From: Angomonas deanei
Taxonomy: Eukaryota > Euglenozoa > Kinetoplastea > Trypanosomatida > Trypanosomatidae
Direction of reading: 5' to 3'
NCBI GenBank assembly: GCA_903995115.1
Contig: LR877146.1
Span: 1,054,001 to 1,118,000 of the forward strand
DNA: 64,000 nt
Position numbers and translations under genes: made by a program. Positions within the stretch are counted from its first letter, which is position 1; the number at the start of each line of letters is the position of its first letter. Shown here piece after piece: positions 51,120 through 60,506 of the stretch. Below the pieces are notes generated by a model. That model did no database searches. It was given only the letters and a program-made list of their open reading frames with translations, and had not been told where the DNA came from.

Positions 51120-51490
51120 GGACACCCACAATTGAAGAGTATTTCATATTCCCACATTACCCCCCTCCTTCATCCTTTTTTTTTTTTTTAATATTGTATT
51201 TTATTATCATTTAACTTTCATGTGTATCTCCTTAAAAGCAAAAAATAGAAAGGTGTTTGTCAAGAGTGTTGTTGATCAAAGTTGGTGATTTTTTTTTCAT
51301 GCATTATTTTTTATATTTTTCGTTAATTTTTTTTTTTGTAGTTGTTTCATTTTACTAGTCATACTATTGTTCTTTTGTCATTGACGGGGGTTTCTAGTTG
51401 TGTTTTTGTCTCGCTTCAATCGCTCATATCTTTCCTTTTTCTTTCCCTCTGTTCTGTTTCTGTGTGAACAACCCGTAAGTTCTTCCAACA
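51120..51490. other. Intergenic spacer
   Basis: About 370 T-rich bases, ending in a C/T tract and AG before a possible small ORF at 51491. Confidence 0.5.
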
Positions 51491-51616
51491 ATGAACAGCG
51501 CCAATACCGTTCACATCATCCTCGCCTTTCTATTCCTGCTGCTCATGACACATGTCCAACTCAGTGCCACTGGGCATCCCGCCGCCACGCGGAGCACGGA
51601 TGTGAAACTCCTGTAG
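51491..51616 (+). CDS. Possible 41-residue hydrophobic peptide
   Basis: A short ATG frame encodes M-N-S-A-N-T-V-H then a hydrophobic core (I-I-L-A-F-L-F-L-L-L-M) and a small polar end. It looks like a signal peptide with little mature protein, or a micro-membrane protein. A good pyrimidine tract (51428-51462) and AG sites (near 51478-51479) precede it, and no other gene explains that acceptor. A longer overlapping frame (51400-51657) lacks an ATG and is less likely. A real peptide or only a leader is undecided. Confidence 0.35.
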   Translation: MNSANTVHIILAFLFLLLMTHVQLSATGHPAATRSTDVKLL

Positions 51617-51994
51617 AAAAGGTGATGACACTACCCTGTGCAGATTCCCTAAATTGACAACGAAGTGTAACTTCATCAGTGCACATTGGAAGAACAAAAA
51701 AAAAAAAACATAACCCTATTTTTATCTTCTCTACTCTGTTTGTGTAAAAAAAAAAAAAAAAATGGACGGCTTATTGCTTTTATGTGTACAATAACAAAGC
51801 AAATACCGGCCATCCCCCACCCCACCCCGTCAAAGCATACCGAATACTTGTGAAATCAGTTGTATGTTGTGCAATCCGCATTTCCTGTCGTTTTTTTTTT
51901 TCAACGATTGTCTGGAATACGGTTTGAGGGTTACGTACATCCTATTTGTTCCCCCGCTTTTTTTGAAATAGTAACCAAAAGCACAATTTTAGGG
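51617..51994 (+). other. Intergenic spacer ending in acceptor site
   Basis: About 380 bases with A runs (51696-51708, 51747-51762) and a T tract near 51892. The end, T-T-T-T-A-G with AG at 51991-51992, lies directly before ATG 51995 and fixes that start. Confidence 0.5.
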
Positions 51995-54466
51995 ATGTTT
52001 CGGCGGTTTTTATGCCACTCGCCAGCGGTGAACTATCCGTTTTTCACGCGGCGTACGGTTCCCTTTCTCCGTTTCATGGGCAGTGCCCCCACGATGAATC
52101 CTCCGGCAGAGCGGGAAGACTTTTTGTACCCCCGCACGGTGGCCAAACTGTATTACGTCCTGTACGATAAAGAAGGGTCGGTACTTTCCTCCCCACTGTC
52201 CAACTCGCGAGCCCTCCTGCCAGAGCGGAAGACCGCCTTGATCGAGGAAGGAAGGGAGTTTGCTCGGTTGGCTACGGCGGAGGGAAACAAGGAATCGCAG
52301 GGGCACACGGCTTTCATCAATTGGCTGGAGTCCTTTCTCTTTCAAGAGGTTCGCTCAGAGCGGTGTTTGAAGTCCCCCTCCCGTAAAAAGCGGTTGGAGG
52401 CGCAGCAGTGGGAAAGAAAGTACGCCCCCATACGGCCGTCCCCGACGGAGGTGGCCACCCTCCTGGATATGGCGTGTCAGCTGGTGACGGACCGAAAGGT
52501 TTCCCTGGTCGTGGCCAGCCGGCTGATGCGCACCATGTGGTCGCGGGCTCTGCTGGACTCCCCGAGCAAAGTGCACTTGGACTTCCTGATCGACTCCCTC
52601 TGTGCGTGGACGGCGGTCTCCCTGAAGGAAAACGCCCTCACCCCGCAAGAAGCACGCATCGTCCTCGACAATATGTCGTTTCGACTGAAAAACGCCAATG
52701 GGCGGCAGCTCGTTGGACCCCTGGTAGAGGTGAGCATCAGGGACTTGGACGAGTTGGACAATCCCAATGTCATCATCTCCCTCATGCACTCTATTCATGT
52801 CTGTGGGACGCACGCCCCTAACAGTGTGTGGGGCAGTCTGTTCCACCGCCTCGTGAAGCTGAACGACACACGCACGAGCCTGTCTTCCACTGGGGGCCTG
52901 GAGCACAAGGGAGAATCGGAGAAGGCGGAAAAGCCGCTGTCGAAACGGGCCCTCAAGCGGAAGCAAGGAGAGCAGGTCGGACACGTCTTCTCCGGTCTCA
53001 CCACCCGTGAGATATTCCGCACCGTGGACGTGCTACGACAGGAGCGGTGGAACGGTGGTGGTCTGCCGATGCAAACGTTGATTGACGCGGCGCTCAAGAA
53101 TATCGCGTTTGAGCTAGATGCCCTGAAGGCAGACGAGGACACGGCGGACCTTTCCTACCGCGGCGTGTTGGACCGCCTCTCGCTCGTGGCGGACCTGAAG
53201 TGGCGAGAGCTACTGTCCCTCTTGTTGGTCGCGGGGGACGTGGACATTCCATTCGACAGCACCACAGACAAGATTGTCGATCGTCTTCTTCTTCCAATGG
53301 TGAAACACCTTCACGGGGCGGATCTGCTGGAGCTGCTGCGAGTGATTCGTCGACTAAAGTGCAACGCCCCCAATCTCATTACCATCCTCTCCCAGAAACT
53401 GCGATACGAAGGGCCACACGCACAGTACGCGCTCCCTCTGACACTCTCCGTGGTAAAGACCCTGGTCAAGTCCAATACGCTCATCGCACAGGTGGAGGCG
53501 GAGCCCATCCTTCACTACTACTTTGCCATTTGTCAGCTGTACCACAATAAGGTTCGAGTCAAGGGCCTTTTGGAGATGGCGGAGATGACCTATGCCATCT
53601 CACGCCACTCGACGCTACCGTCTGAAATCTATCAAAAGTGTCAGTCTGTCACGGAGCTACTGTGTACCCAAATGGAGCTTCTGCTGCAGTTGGAGGTGGT
53701 GGATGCAGAGGCGGCGAGTAAATTGCTAGAGTACACGATTGTACTGAATATGAGAGACGAAAAGAAATTTCCCTGCACCGCCAACCTTCTGACGTGTCGC
53801 AATGTGGCCTTGGAAAGGAGTGCGAAACAGGAGGAAGAAACGGAAGAGGGCAACACATCCGAGACGCGCTTTCCACGAGTGCCCAGAGCTGCCGTTGACG
53901 TTTGCAACGAACTGGCGTACGTCAACGAGAGAATCGTCATCGTCAGGGCCGACATGGTCGAGGATGAGCGGATCCGTTTCTACCACACGGTCAGTAATGC
54001 CGGTCTGTTCAGCCTATTTCTCGGTCTGAAGCTCTTCCAGCATGGGTACCTCCATGACACGGAAAGAAACCTTCCCCTCGAGGCAGAGCTCAATGCCCTG
54101 CTGCAGCACATGTCGGCGTATGCTCCCTCCCCTTCTAGTGTTCCGCGACTTTACACGATGCAAAATTTCCCCAACACCATCCCATCCTGGGCGGAGCAAA
54201 CCTTGTGGAGAATCGTACAACACAAGCTAAAGGATTTTCGCATTTCTTCGTCCTCCTCCGACGAAGACGTGCTCCGCTGTTTTGGTGATTTAAAGTGCGA
54301 CGAAAGGAAGGTGGAACAATTCTTCCACAATATGATGACCGGACCAATTCTGTTTATCAAGTCGCGGAAGGAACTTTGGGACTTTAACGCAGAACTGGCG
54401 AGACGGTTTGGGGATGCGAAATCCGTTGAGACGGCCAACACACGCTCCAAAACATCCCTCTACTAA
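51995..54466 (+). CDS. Predicted mitochondrial helical-repeat protein, tandem copy 1
   Basis: An 823-residue protein with an Arg/Phe-rich N-terminus (M-F-R-R-F-L-C-H ... F-F-T-R-R) that looks like a mitochondrial presequence. The rest is helical with many Leu, in repeated helix pairs but no clear PPR signature. The stretch around residues 440-475 (L-L-E-L-L-R-V-I-R-R-L-K-C-N-A-P) matches L-L-D-T-I-R-R-F-R-C-S-D-P in the gene downstream, so the two are divergent tandem paralogues. Kinetoplastids have many such mitochondrial helical proteins in RNA editing, processing and ribosome assembly. A role there is likely but not shown. Confidence 0.7.
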   Translation: MFRRFLCHSPAVNYPFFTRRTVPFLRFMGSAPTMNPPAEREDFLYPRTVAKLYYVLYDKEGSVLSSPLSNSRALLPERKTALIEEGREFARLATAEGNKESQGHTAFINWLESFLFQEVRSERCLKSPSRKKRLEAQQWERKYAPIRPSPTEVATLLDMACQLVTDRKVSLVVASRLMRTMWSRALLDSPSKVHLDFLIDSLCAWTAVSLKENALTPQEARIVLDNMSFRLKNANGRQLVGPLVEVSIRDLDELDNPNVIISLMHSIHVCGTHAPNSVWGSLFHRLVKLNDTRTSLSSTGGLEHKGESEKAEKPLSKRALKRKQGEQVGHVFSGLTTREIFRTVDVLRQERWNGGGLPMQTLIDAALKNIAFELDALKADEDTADLSYRGVLDRLSLVADLKWRELLSLLLVAGDVDIPFDSTTDKIVDRLLLPMVKHLHGADLLELLRVIRRLKCNAPNLITILSQKLRYEGPHAQYALPLTLSVVKTLVKSNTLIAQVEAEPILHYYFAICQLYHNKVRVKGLLEMAEMTYAISRHSTLPSEIYQKCQSVTELLCTQMELLLQLEVVDAEAASKLLEYTIVLNMRDEKKFPCTANLLTCRNVALERSAKQEEETEEGNTSETRFPRVPRAAVDVCNELAYVNERIVIVRADMVEDERIRFYHTVSNAGLFSLFLGLKLFQHGYLHDTERNLPLEAELNALLQHMSAYAPSPSSVPRLYTMQNFPNTIPSWAEQTLWRIVQHKLKDFRISSSSSDEDVLRCFGDLKCDERKVEQFFHNMMTGPILFIKSRKELWDFNAELARRFGDAKSVETANTRSKTSLY

Positions 54467-54610
54467 TAACAGAATGACAGGACGCCTGGCGTAAAGTCAG
54501 CGTTCCTTTGTGTAATATCTATTCTATCAGTGGTTTTTCAGTATGTCTTGGTGCGTTTCACTGTGGTGTGGTTTCTTTCGTATTCTCTTCCTACACACCT
54601 TTCCCCTTTT

Positions 54611-54619
54611 TTTCAAAAG
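54611..54619 (+). promoter_or_regulatory. Spliced-leader acceptor site
   Basis: A C/T tract leads to T-T-T-C-A-A-A-A-G (AG 54618-54619), eleven bases before ATG 54631, deciding the start against the longer frame from 54508. Confidence 0.5.
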
Positions 54620-54630
54620 CGTACTATACA

Positions 54631-56889
54631 ATGAGGAGGGTGTTCCACCTGTTAGTGGCGGGTCGGGGAGATGCGCGGGCAGTCGCCCTACGTTTAGCGA
54701 CAAGGGGGACCACAAGTCCACGGGCTCGAACTCCTATTGTCCCCCGCGACGCGCAGTCGGCGTTTGTGTTTGACAGTGACAAGGCGCAGTCTCATACGCC
54801 GGTTGGTGGATGGTCGGCGACACCACGGACCACTTCCACTGATAGGATGAGCCTCGAAGGCAGTGGACTCACGGCGGAGGAAATGGCCTTCATTAAAATA
54901 GAGCAGGAAAAGTTGCGTGAGATCCCCATTGATGCGTTAGTGGAGGGTGTCACGCTTTACTTGCGCGCCACCGACAACAAGGGATTAGTGTCCCCACGAG
55001 AGGAACATATTCTGTTTCCGGTTCTCATGGAAAGAATCCAGCAAGTGCCGGTAAACCAATTATTAGACATGGTGGAGGCCCACTGGGACCGCGCTACACT
55101 GGCACGGTATGGGATACCACTGAACGACTTGATCAGGGACAGAATAGCGGTCCTGGGGGCGGCAGCATCCGTGGCAAACGCAGACACGACGACAGAACAC
55201 GATGACACACCGCTGTACAAAAATGAAAATGAAAACCAAGAGTCAGCCCGGGATGTTATTTTAGAAAACGCGGCCAGCGAGTTGGACGCGGACACAGTGC
55301 TCCGCGCCATCTACGTGATGGGCATCTTTGCCGGACGACGAAAGCGGGACGTGGAGTTCTTTGAGCTCCTCGGGTTTCATCTGATGCGCCAGGTAGACTC
55401 CTACACCGACCCCAACAAGTTGGTCAATGTTTTGACGGCGCTCAACAGAGCTAAAGTTAAACCATCTCCACAGTTTCTTCATCACCTGGCGCGACGGATA
55501 CCGGTACTCGCGAAGAATACCCCGCTGCAGCCGCTATCCTGTTACCGTGCCATTTCGAACTTTAATCACATGGGGCACACGCAAATGGACATTTACCGCT
55601 TTCTTTCCGACTGTATGGTTGCGTCGATTGAGGCGAACCTCGCTGCTGAAAAGGCCTCTGGTGGCCCCAACCGCGAACGGGAAAAGGACGGAGGATGTCA
55701 AAAGAATCGCCTCATTGCCATCACTGGTTTACCTAGGCCATCCATGTTCACCAAATGGCTGTATGTCCTGGCAAGGTGGGGTGCCCCGCACCAGGTCTAC
55801 CTCCGTCCCTATATTCCGACCCTCATTGTGCCCATGCTGCCCTTCTTCCCGCCACCCAGCTTCACCCGCCTGTTAGACACGATTCGTCGCTTTCGGTGCA
55901 GCGACCCCGCCATCTTGGAGCCGATCATTGCCCACCTCCTCCATCAGTACGAGACCACCAAGCCTGTGGCACGGGTCGATGTCATGCTGGTGTTGTGCAT
56001 TCTTTCCGAGGAGGAGGCCAACGTGGTGTCCAACTTTGGTGACTTTATGCGACTGTGTCACGACGTGCTCAGTCTGCAGCCACTGGAGGTGATCCCAGAG
56101 CGTCGTTCTCACCGGCGGAAAGTCCCCCAACTGGTGCGACCGATCGACATGTGCACCACCGTGTTGTACTTGGGACGACTACAGCGGAGGGTGGAAATAC
56201 CGTTGGAGGAGTTGGACCCCCTTTTGCAGCTGGTCGAGCAGTTCGCCGTGCGGCTCCTCCACCTGCTGAACATGGGTGTGGTGTCGCTCTCGTACGTGGA
56301 CAGCTTTCTCGCTGCTGCTGGGGACGCACAGTACCCAGACACCCACCACTCCATTCGTCGACTGCTGGAGGCGCGTCAGGCGATCGACGACGAGGACGAC
56401 TACTACGCCCGGTTAGATATTGATGTTCGCGAATTGTTGTTCAAGATTGTTACCGTGAATGGCAACAATACGTATTTTCATTACAGACCGCTGCCGGGTG
56501 CGCTGCAGGTGGACTTTAGGGAAGCGCTTGCACACGTCTCTTTCCTGGACCTGATGGAGGCCATTGTCCTGTATGAGACCGCCAATCCAAACGCCCTGCA
56601 GTTTGAAACCAACTTACTACTGACGAGAAGTATACTCGCCAAGGTGAAGATGACCGGCGAGGAGGTAGTCGATGAAGAGGGGCGGACGCTAAAGATGGAC
56701 GCGCCGAAGGACATTCTTCTTACGAGGGAAGACCTCAAGAAGCTGGTGTCGCAAGTAAAATCGTTTCCCATTGCCGCCGTACAAACGTCACCGGAGGTGT
56801 GGGCATTTATTGCCAACAAGGCCGCCACCCTCCACGAGGACAGTGTGTTGGAGGAGGCAAAGAAGCAGTTGGAAGTTCAGAACGTGTAA
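54631..56889 (+). CDS. Predicted mitochondrial helical-repeat protein, tandem copy 2
   Basis: A 752-residue protein with a strong presequence (M-R-R-V-F-H-L-L-V-A-G-R-G-D-A-R, then more Arg). It is helical throughout and shares with the gene upstream a helix reading L-L-D-T-I-R-R-F-R-C-S-D-P and a preceding P-M-L block. Copies and order (two neighbours with the same targeting and fold) suggest an old duplication whose products may work in the same complex, as is known for several kinetoplastid mitochondrial RNA-binding complex subunits. No catalytic motif is seen. Exact identity unknown. Confidence 0.7.
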   Translation: MRRVFHLLVAGRGDARAVALRLATRGTTSPRARTPIVPRDAQSAFVFDSDKAQSHTPVGGWSATPRTTSTDRMSLEGSGLTAEEMAFIKIEQEKLREIPIDALVEGVTLYLRATDNKGLVSPREEHILFPVLMERIQQVPVNQLLDMVEAHWDRATLARYGIPLNDLIRDRIAVLGAAASVANADTTTEHDDTPLYKNENENQESARDVILENAASELDADTVLRAIYVMGIFAGRRKRDVEFFELLGFHLMRQVDSYTDPNKLVNVLTALNRAKVKPSPQFLHHLARRIPVLAKNTPLQPLSCYRAISNFNHMGHTQMDIYRFLSDCMVASIEANLAAEKASGGPNREREKDGGCQKNRLIAITGLPRPSMFTKWLYVLARWGAPHQVYLRPYIPTLIVPMLPFFPPPSFTRLLDTIRRFRCSDPAILEPIIAHLLHQYETTKPVARVDVMLVLCILSEEEANVVSNFGDFMRLCHDVLSLQPLEVIPERRSHRRKVPQLVRPIDMCTTVLYLGRLQRRVEIPLEELDPLLQLVEQFAVRLLHLLNMGVVSLSYVDSFLAAAGDAQYPDTHHSIRRLLEARQAIDDEDDYYARLDIDVRELLFKIVTVNGNNTYFHYRPLPGALQVDFREALAHVSFLDLMEAIVLYETANPNALQFETNLLLTRSILAKVKMTGEEVVDEEGRTLKMDAPKDILLTREDLKKLVSQVKSFPIAAVQTSPEVWAFIANKAATLHEDSVLEEAKKQLEVQNV

Positions 56890-57067
56890 TGGATAATAAA
56901 AAATCAACAGAAGGTATTCTAATATTCAATGAATGTTTCAAATGGGTGACACGCATCTGTAGTTCACTTGTGTTCATACTAAACATTCCACTTTATCCCA
57001 CCTCCAAAAAAAAAAGTATTTCGTATTACTATTGTTATATATACTTTAGCGTCTTTTTGATTGAAAA

Positions 57068-58883
57068 ATGAGTCTTTCCATCCAGTCGGATTCGCTACTA
57101 GTGAACGAGGGCGACAGCTGTCTACAGTGGCTGGAGACGAAAGCGAACCAGCAACTACACAAACTGAAAAATGATGGCCATGAGAAGGAGGAGTTAATGA
57201 AACGGTTATTATACTCGGTAGAGAATGACGTGCGAGCTTGTAGCGAGTTACGGTGGTCAAGGTTCGCATTCCCGTCGGAGCCGAATACGCCCCTACGAAA
57301 TAATTACAACAATGAAAAGACAAAGAAGAATGTGACCATCTCCGAGAAGAAGACAAAGGTAGGCGACGACGGCAGTATTTCACTGACGCTGGTAGACAAG
57401 CAGAAAAAGTCAGAAACCAGTAAGGAAGAAAAGCCGATCGTCGTGAAAGACCCTTCCCGAAATGTACTGCGCGACCTCGTCCTCAAGGACAAATACCTCG
57501 TCGACAGAGAATCATTCCGCCCGCAAGACGGAGAATCGGACCGACCGTGGTGGGGCGGGTATGTTTCATTTCCATCTCCCAAAGACGACCACGCACGCTT
57601 CCTTCTCTTTCCCCAACAGGGACCACTCGCTGTTCTACGATGGGGAAAACTGTAGCGAACAGGAGGCCAAACGGAAACAACGGACGGTACTTCAGCCTGT
57701 TTCACAGTACTGGAGAGGAAGCATTCGGCACGATATCGAAAAAAGCAATCCCTCCTCCGTGAAGGAAAACAGTACGTTTCCTACCCTACAAAAGTGGTGG
57801 GATTGCTGGAAGTTTAACCTCTTCGGCGCCTTCCGCCACCCCGTTGGGCCGTATGACACGGTGGAAACGGAAATGGCCATCCATCAGAATAAAGTAGAAC
57901 GGCAGTACTCGGCGGACCGAAACAAGGTGCAGCGGTGCACGCTCGTGTCGGACGGAGTGAGTCTAAAAGGGCTTCGGCAAGGCAACCCGAGGTACGCAGA
58001 CTCGGCAGAGCTGCGCTTGATTACCGTCGACTCGTCCAAAGCCGAGGAGGCCCCTCCCAAAATCTACTCTCTACTGTGGAAGAATCACTACCACAGCACC
58101 CGACAAGTCTTCGCCGCGCCGTCGTGGTGGTCGGCGGAGGAGGTGGGCAAGGAGAAGGAGAAGGACACCACCACGAAAGGGCACTACACGGCCGAGTGGC
58201 AGGGGGGCCCGGGGGTAGAATACAGCAAGGAGGACGCCAAACTGTCCATTTTCGGGTCGCTAAAGTATCTTGCCAAAATGGAAATACCGTTACCGAAGCG
58301 CTTCTCTCTCACCCTCAACAGTCAGTCGAGTGTTGTCCTGCCGCTCCAGAGAATGGTACTTCAACAGATTGGGGTGGAGGAGGCGCCCCCAGCGGAGGAG
58401 TCCATGATTGGGGAGCACCGTTACTTCTGGGCGACGCAAGGGCCCACGTGGGATAGCAACCTCCTCAAGGGATTTAGCAATGACTATCAGTCGCTGCACC
58501 ACGCCAAGCGTTGGTATAGTATACTTTCGGTGGAAGTAGGGAGGGACAGGAAGAAGATGAAGCAGGAGCCGACGTCGGCGGTCTCTAGTTGGGGGGCGAA
58601 GGGATTTATGAATGTGTGCTTCGCAGACTCCCTTCGGCAGTATCCTAGGGCATCCGTCGGGGTGTCGCTGGTCTCCGCCGCGCCGCGGTTCGCAGTGGAC
58701 TCGTTCAATAAAATAATGCCGTCCACCTTCTCGTGTGACTTTAGTTGGTTTGTGGCCTTTGATAAAAAGAAACTGGAAAGTGGATTTCAGCCTGGGAAGC
58801 CGGAGGAGGAGCAGTTTATGCGTATTTCCCCCGTAGAAACATTTAGAAACATGAAATGTGGCGTGACGTGGAACTTTGATTAA
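57068..58883 (+). CDS. Conserved-looking protein, possible mitochondrial outer-membrane barrel; one frame change
   Basis: About 605 residues after joining two frames. The first (to 57655) starts M-S-L-S-I-Q-S and becomes Lys-rich; the second runs to 58883. They change by +1 between about 57540 and 57655. The C-terminal half alternates polar and hydrophobic residues, with strand-like stretches such as F-S-L-T-L-N-S-Q-S-S-V-V-L, S-V-G-V-S-L-V-S-A-A-P-R-F and S-C-D-F-S-W-F-V-A-F, and it ends M-K-C-G-V-T-W-N-F-D. An end of the form polar-x-Gly-x-x-hydrophobic-x-hydrophobic is the beta-signal of mitochondrial outer-membrane barrels. This supports a barrel but is not proof. Specific identity unknown. 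Confidence 0.55.
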
Positions 58884-59054
58884 TCCGCAAGGTGTCATCT
58901 TTACAATGAATTTTAGTGTAATCTTTTATTGTTATTATGATTGATTGATTATACCCGATGGTTTCCACACGCACACACTTGAACGCGGTGGAAATGGCTT
59001 ATAGATTTTTCATAGTACACCCCCTTTCCCCTCTGTGTGCAGTAGTTTTAGTCC

Positions 59055-60329
59055 ATGAAACGGGTAACCTTTGATGAAGCCGAGCAGGCACAGTTGGACT
59101 TCCGCCATACGCAAACCGTAAAACGATGGAAACAAAACAGCTCCCGCAAGAGCAGCAAAATCGTCTACCTTTCGGACTATATGGAAGCTGACTCCAGAGA
59201 CGCCCGTGTGCTTGTCGACACCAGTGAGGATAACCTTCGGGTGCGTCACAAGAGAGTGAAAAAGACGACGGCAAGTGGCCGACCCTCGAACGCAAAGCAG
59301 GTACACTTTAAGAAGAAGAGCCCAGGAGATGGGGAGTGCAGGACAACGCGAGGCACTCCTTCCCGGTTAAAGCGTAACATACTGCAGCAAAGAACTGATC
59401 GACTGCAGCTGCTGGCGGAGGGAAATAAGGACTACATGGGATTATTGTGGCTGGTCGAACAACTCAACCAAACAAGGAAACAGTTAGGTAGTGCGGGGAA
59501 GGGGCGGCATAACCTGCGGAGACGGTTGGACTACTTGAGATATAGAATCCGAAAACAGGAAGCGATATTAGTGGAAAGTGTGCCACACGCCTCCAACGAC
59601 ACGACACACCGGCAGGAGGGTACACTCCGAGACCCTCAGACTGTCCCTGAACTAGCGGTGTTGTACCCCCATGGCAGTTCCACCGTGGACCAGAGAAGCG
59701 GTCGTTACCCGGTGACCTTGTCCAAAGAGGATTTGGAGCACTTTCACGCGAACTGTTCATTTGATCGTCCCAACGCAATACGCGAGTACTGCCAAAATCC
59801 ACCCGTGTCAACGGCGACAAGTAAAACAGGGAAAACAAGAAAAGGACTGGCCGTCGGTGTGTATTGTCGGAATGTTATCACGGACTACGTGGATGACCTG
59901 ACATTCACCACACTACAAAAGTTGTACCACGAGCAAGGGGAACTCAAACGGAAGAATAAGATTGGCTTCCGATCCAAACTGCGTTATGTGGTAGGACTTC
60001 AAGAAACCATCAAGCACTTGAAAGCGGGACTGGTGAAGCTTGTCATCTTGGCAGCTGATTTGGAGGTGGTGGGGCGCAGTTCACCGAAAGAACCGTCGGA
60101 TAGAAAACGGTTTGACAGGTTGGAAGAAGCAGTGGAAACGGTTTACGGGCTGTGCAACGGGAAGTCGAATCCTATCCCGGTGTTGTGCTGTATGTCCCGT
60201 CAGCGACTGGCGTACGCATTGTTTGCAAAGAATAGTCACGTTTCCTGCGTTGGCGTTCTTCAAGTGGACTCCTCGTTGTTGTACTATCGTGCGCTCGTAC
60301 TGGCCGCGAAAAGTATGTCCCAATTGTAA
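59055..60329 (+). CDS. SBP2: SECIS-binding protein 2-like, L7Ae domain
   Basis: A 424-residue basic protein. Residues from about 263 to the end form an L7Ae-type RNA-binding domain. The pattern Y-C-R-N-V-I-T-D-Y-V-D-D-L near its start, V-V-G-L-Q-E-T-I-K-H-L-K-A, V-I-L-A-A-D-L-E, then P-V-L-C-C-M-S-R-Q-R-L-A-Y-A-L, and G-V-L-Q-V-D at the end follow the SBP2/SECISBP2L form rather than ribosomal L7Ae. SBP2 binds the SECIS stem-loop in selenoprotein mRNAs and brings the selenocysteine-specific elongation factor to the ribosome. The N-terminal half is Lys/Arg-rich and disordered. It implies the organism reads UGA as selenocysteine in some genes, as known for trypanosomatids. Start supported by AG at 59050-59051. 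Confidence 0.8.
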   Translation: MKRVTFDEAEQAQLDFRHTQTVKRWKQNSSRKSSKIVYLSDYMEADSRDARVLVDTSEDNLRVRHKRVKKTTASGRPSNAKQVHFKKKSPGDGECRTTRGTPSRLKRNILQQRTDRLQLLAEGNKDYMGLLWLVEQLNQTRKQLGSAGKGRHNLRRRLDYLRYRIRKQEAILVESVPHASNDTTHRQEGTLRDPQTVPELAVLYPHGSSTVDQRSGRYPVTLSKEDLEHFHANCSFDRPNAIREYCQNPPVSTATSKTGKTRKGLAVGVYCRNVITDYVDDLTFTTLQKLYHEQGELKRKNKIGFRSKLRYVVGLQETIKHLKAGLVKLVILAADLEVVGRSSPKEPSDRKRFDRLEEAVETVYGLCNGKSNPIPVLCCMSRQRLAYALFAKNSHVSCVGVLQVDSSLLYYRALVLAAKSMSQL

Positions 60330-60506
60330 GAGGAAACCGTGAAGGAGGAATAAAGCCTGTGTTATCTGCTTTTACACTTTACGAAACTATGTTTTCTGGT
60401 GGCTGAAAACCTTCTTTGTCCACCCTTGGAATCGCTCTCCCCCGAACACGATAAGCACGTTTTTCTCTTTCATTGATTTACTGTACAACAAAGATACAAA
60501 AGTAGC

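Noticed and set aside
51400-51657. 85-codon frame around the micro-peptide
   Set aside because: No ATG at its start and poor composition.
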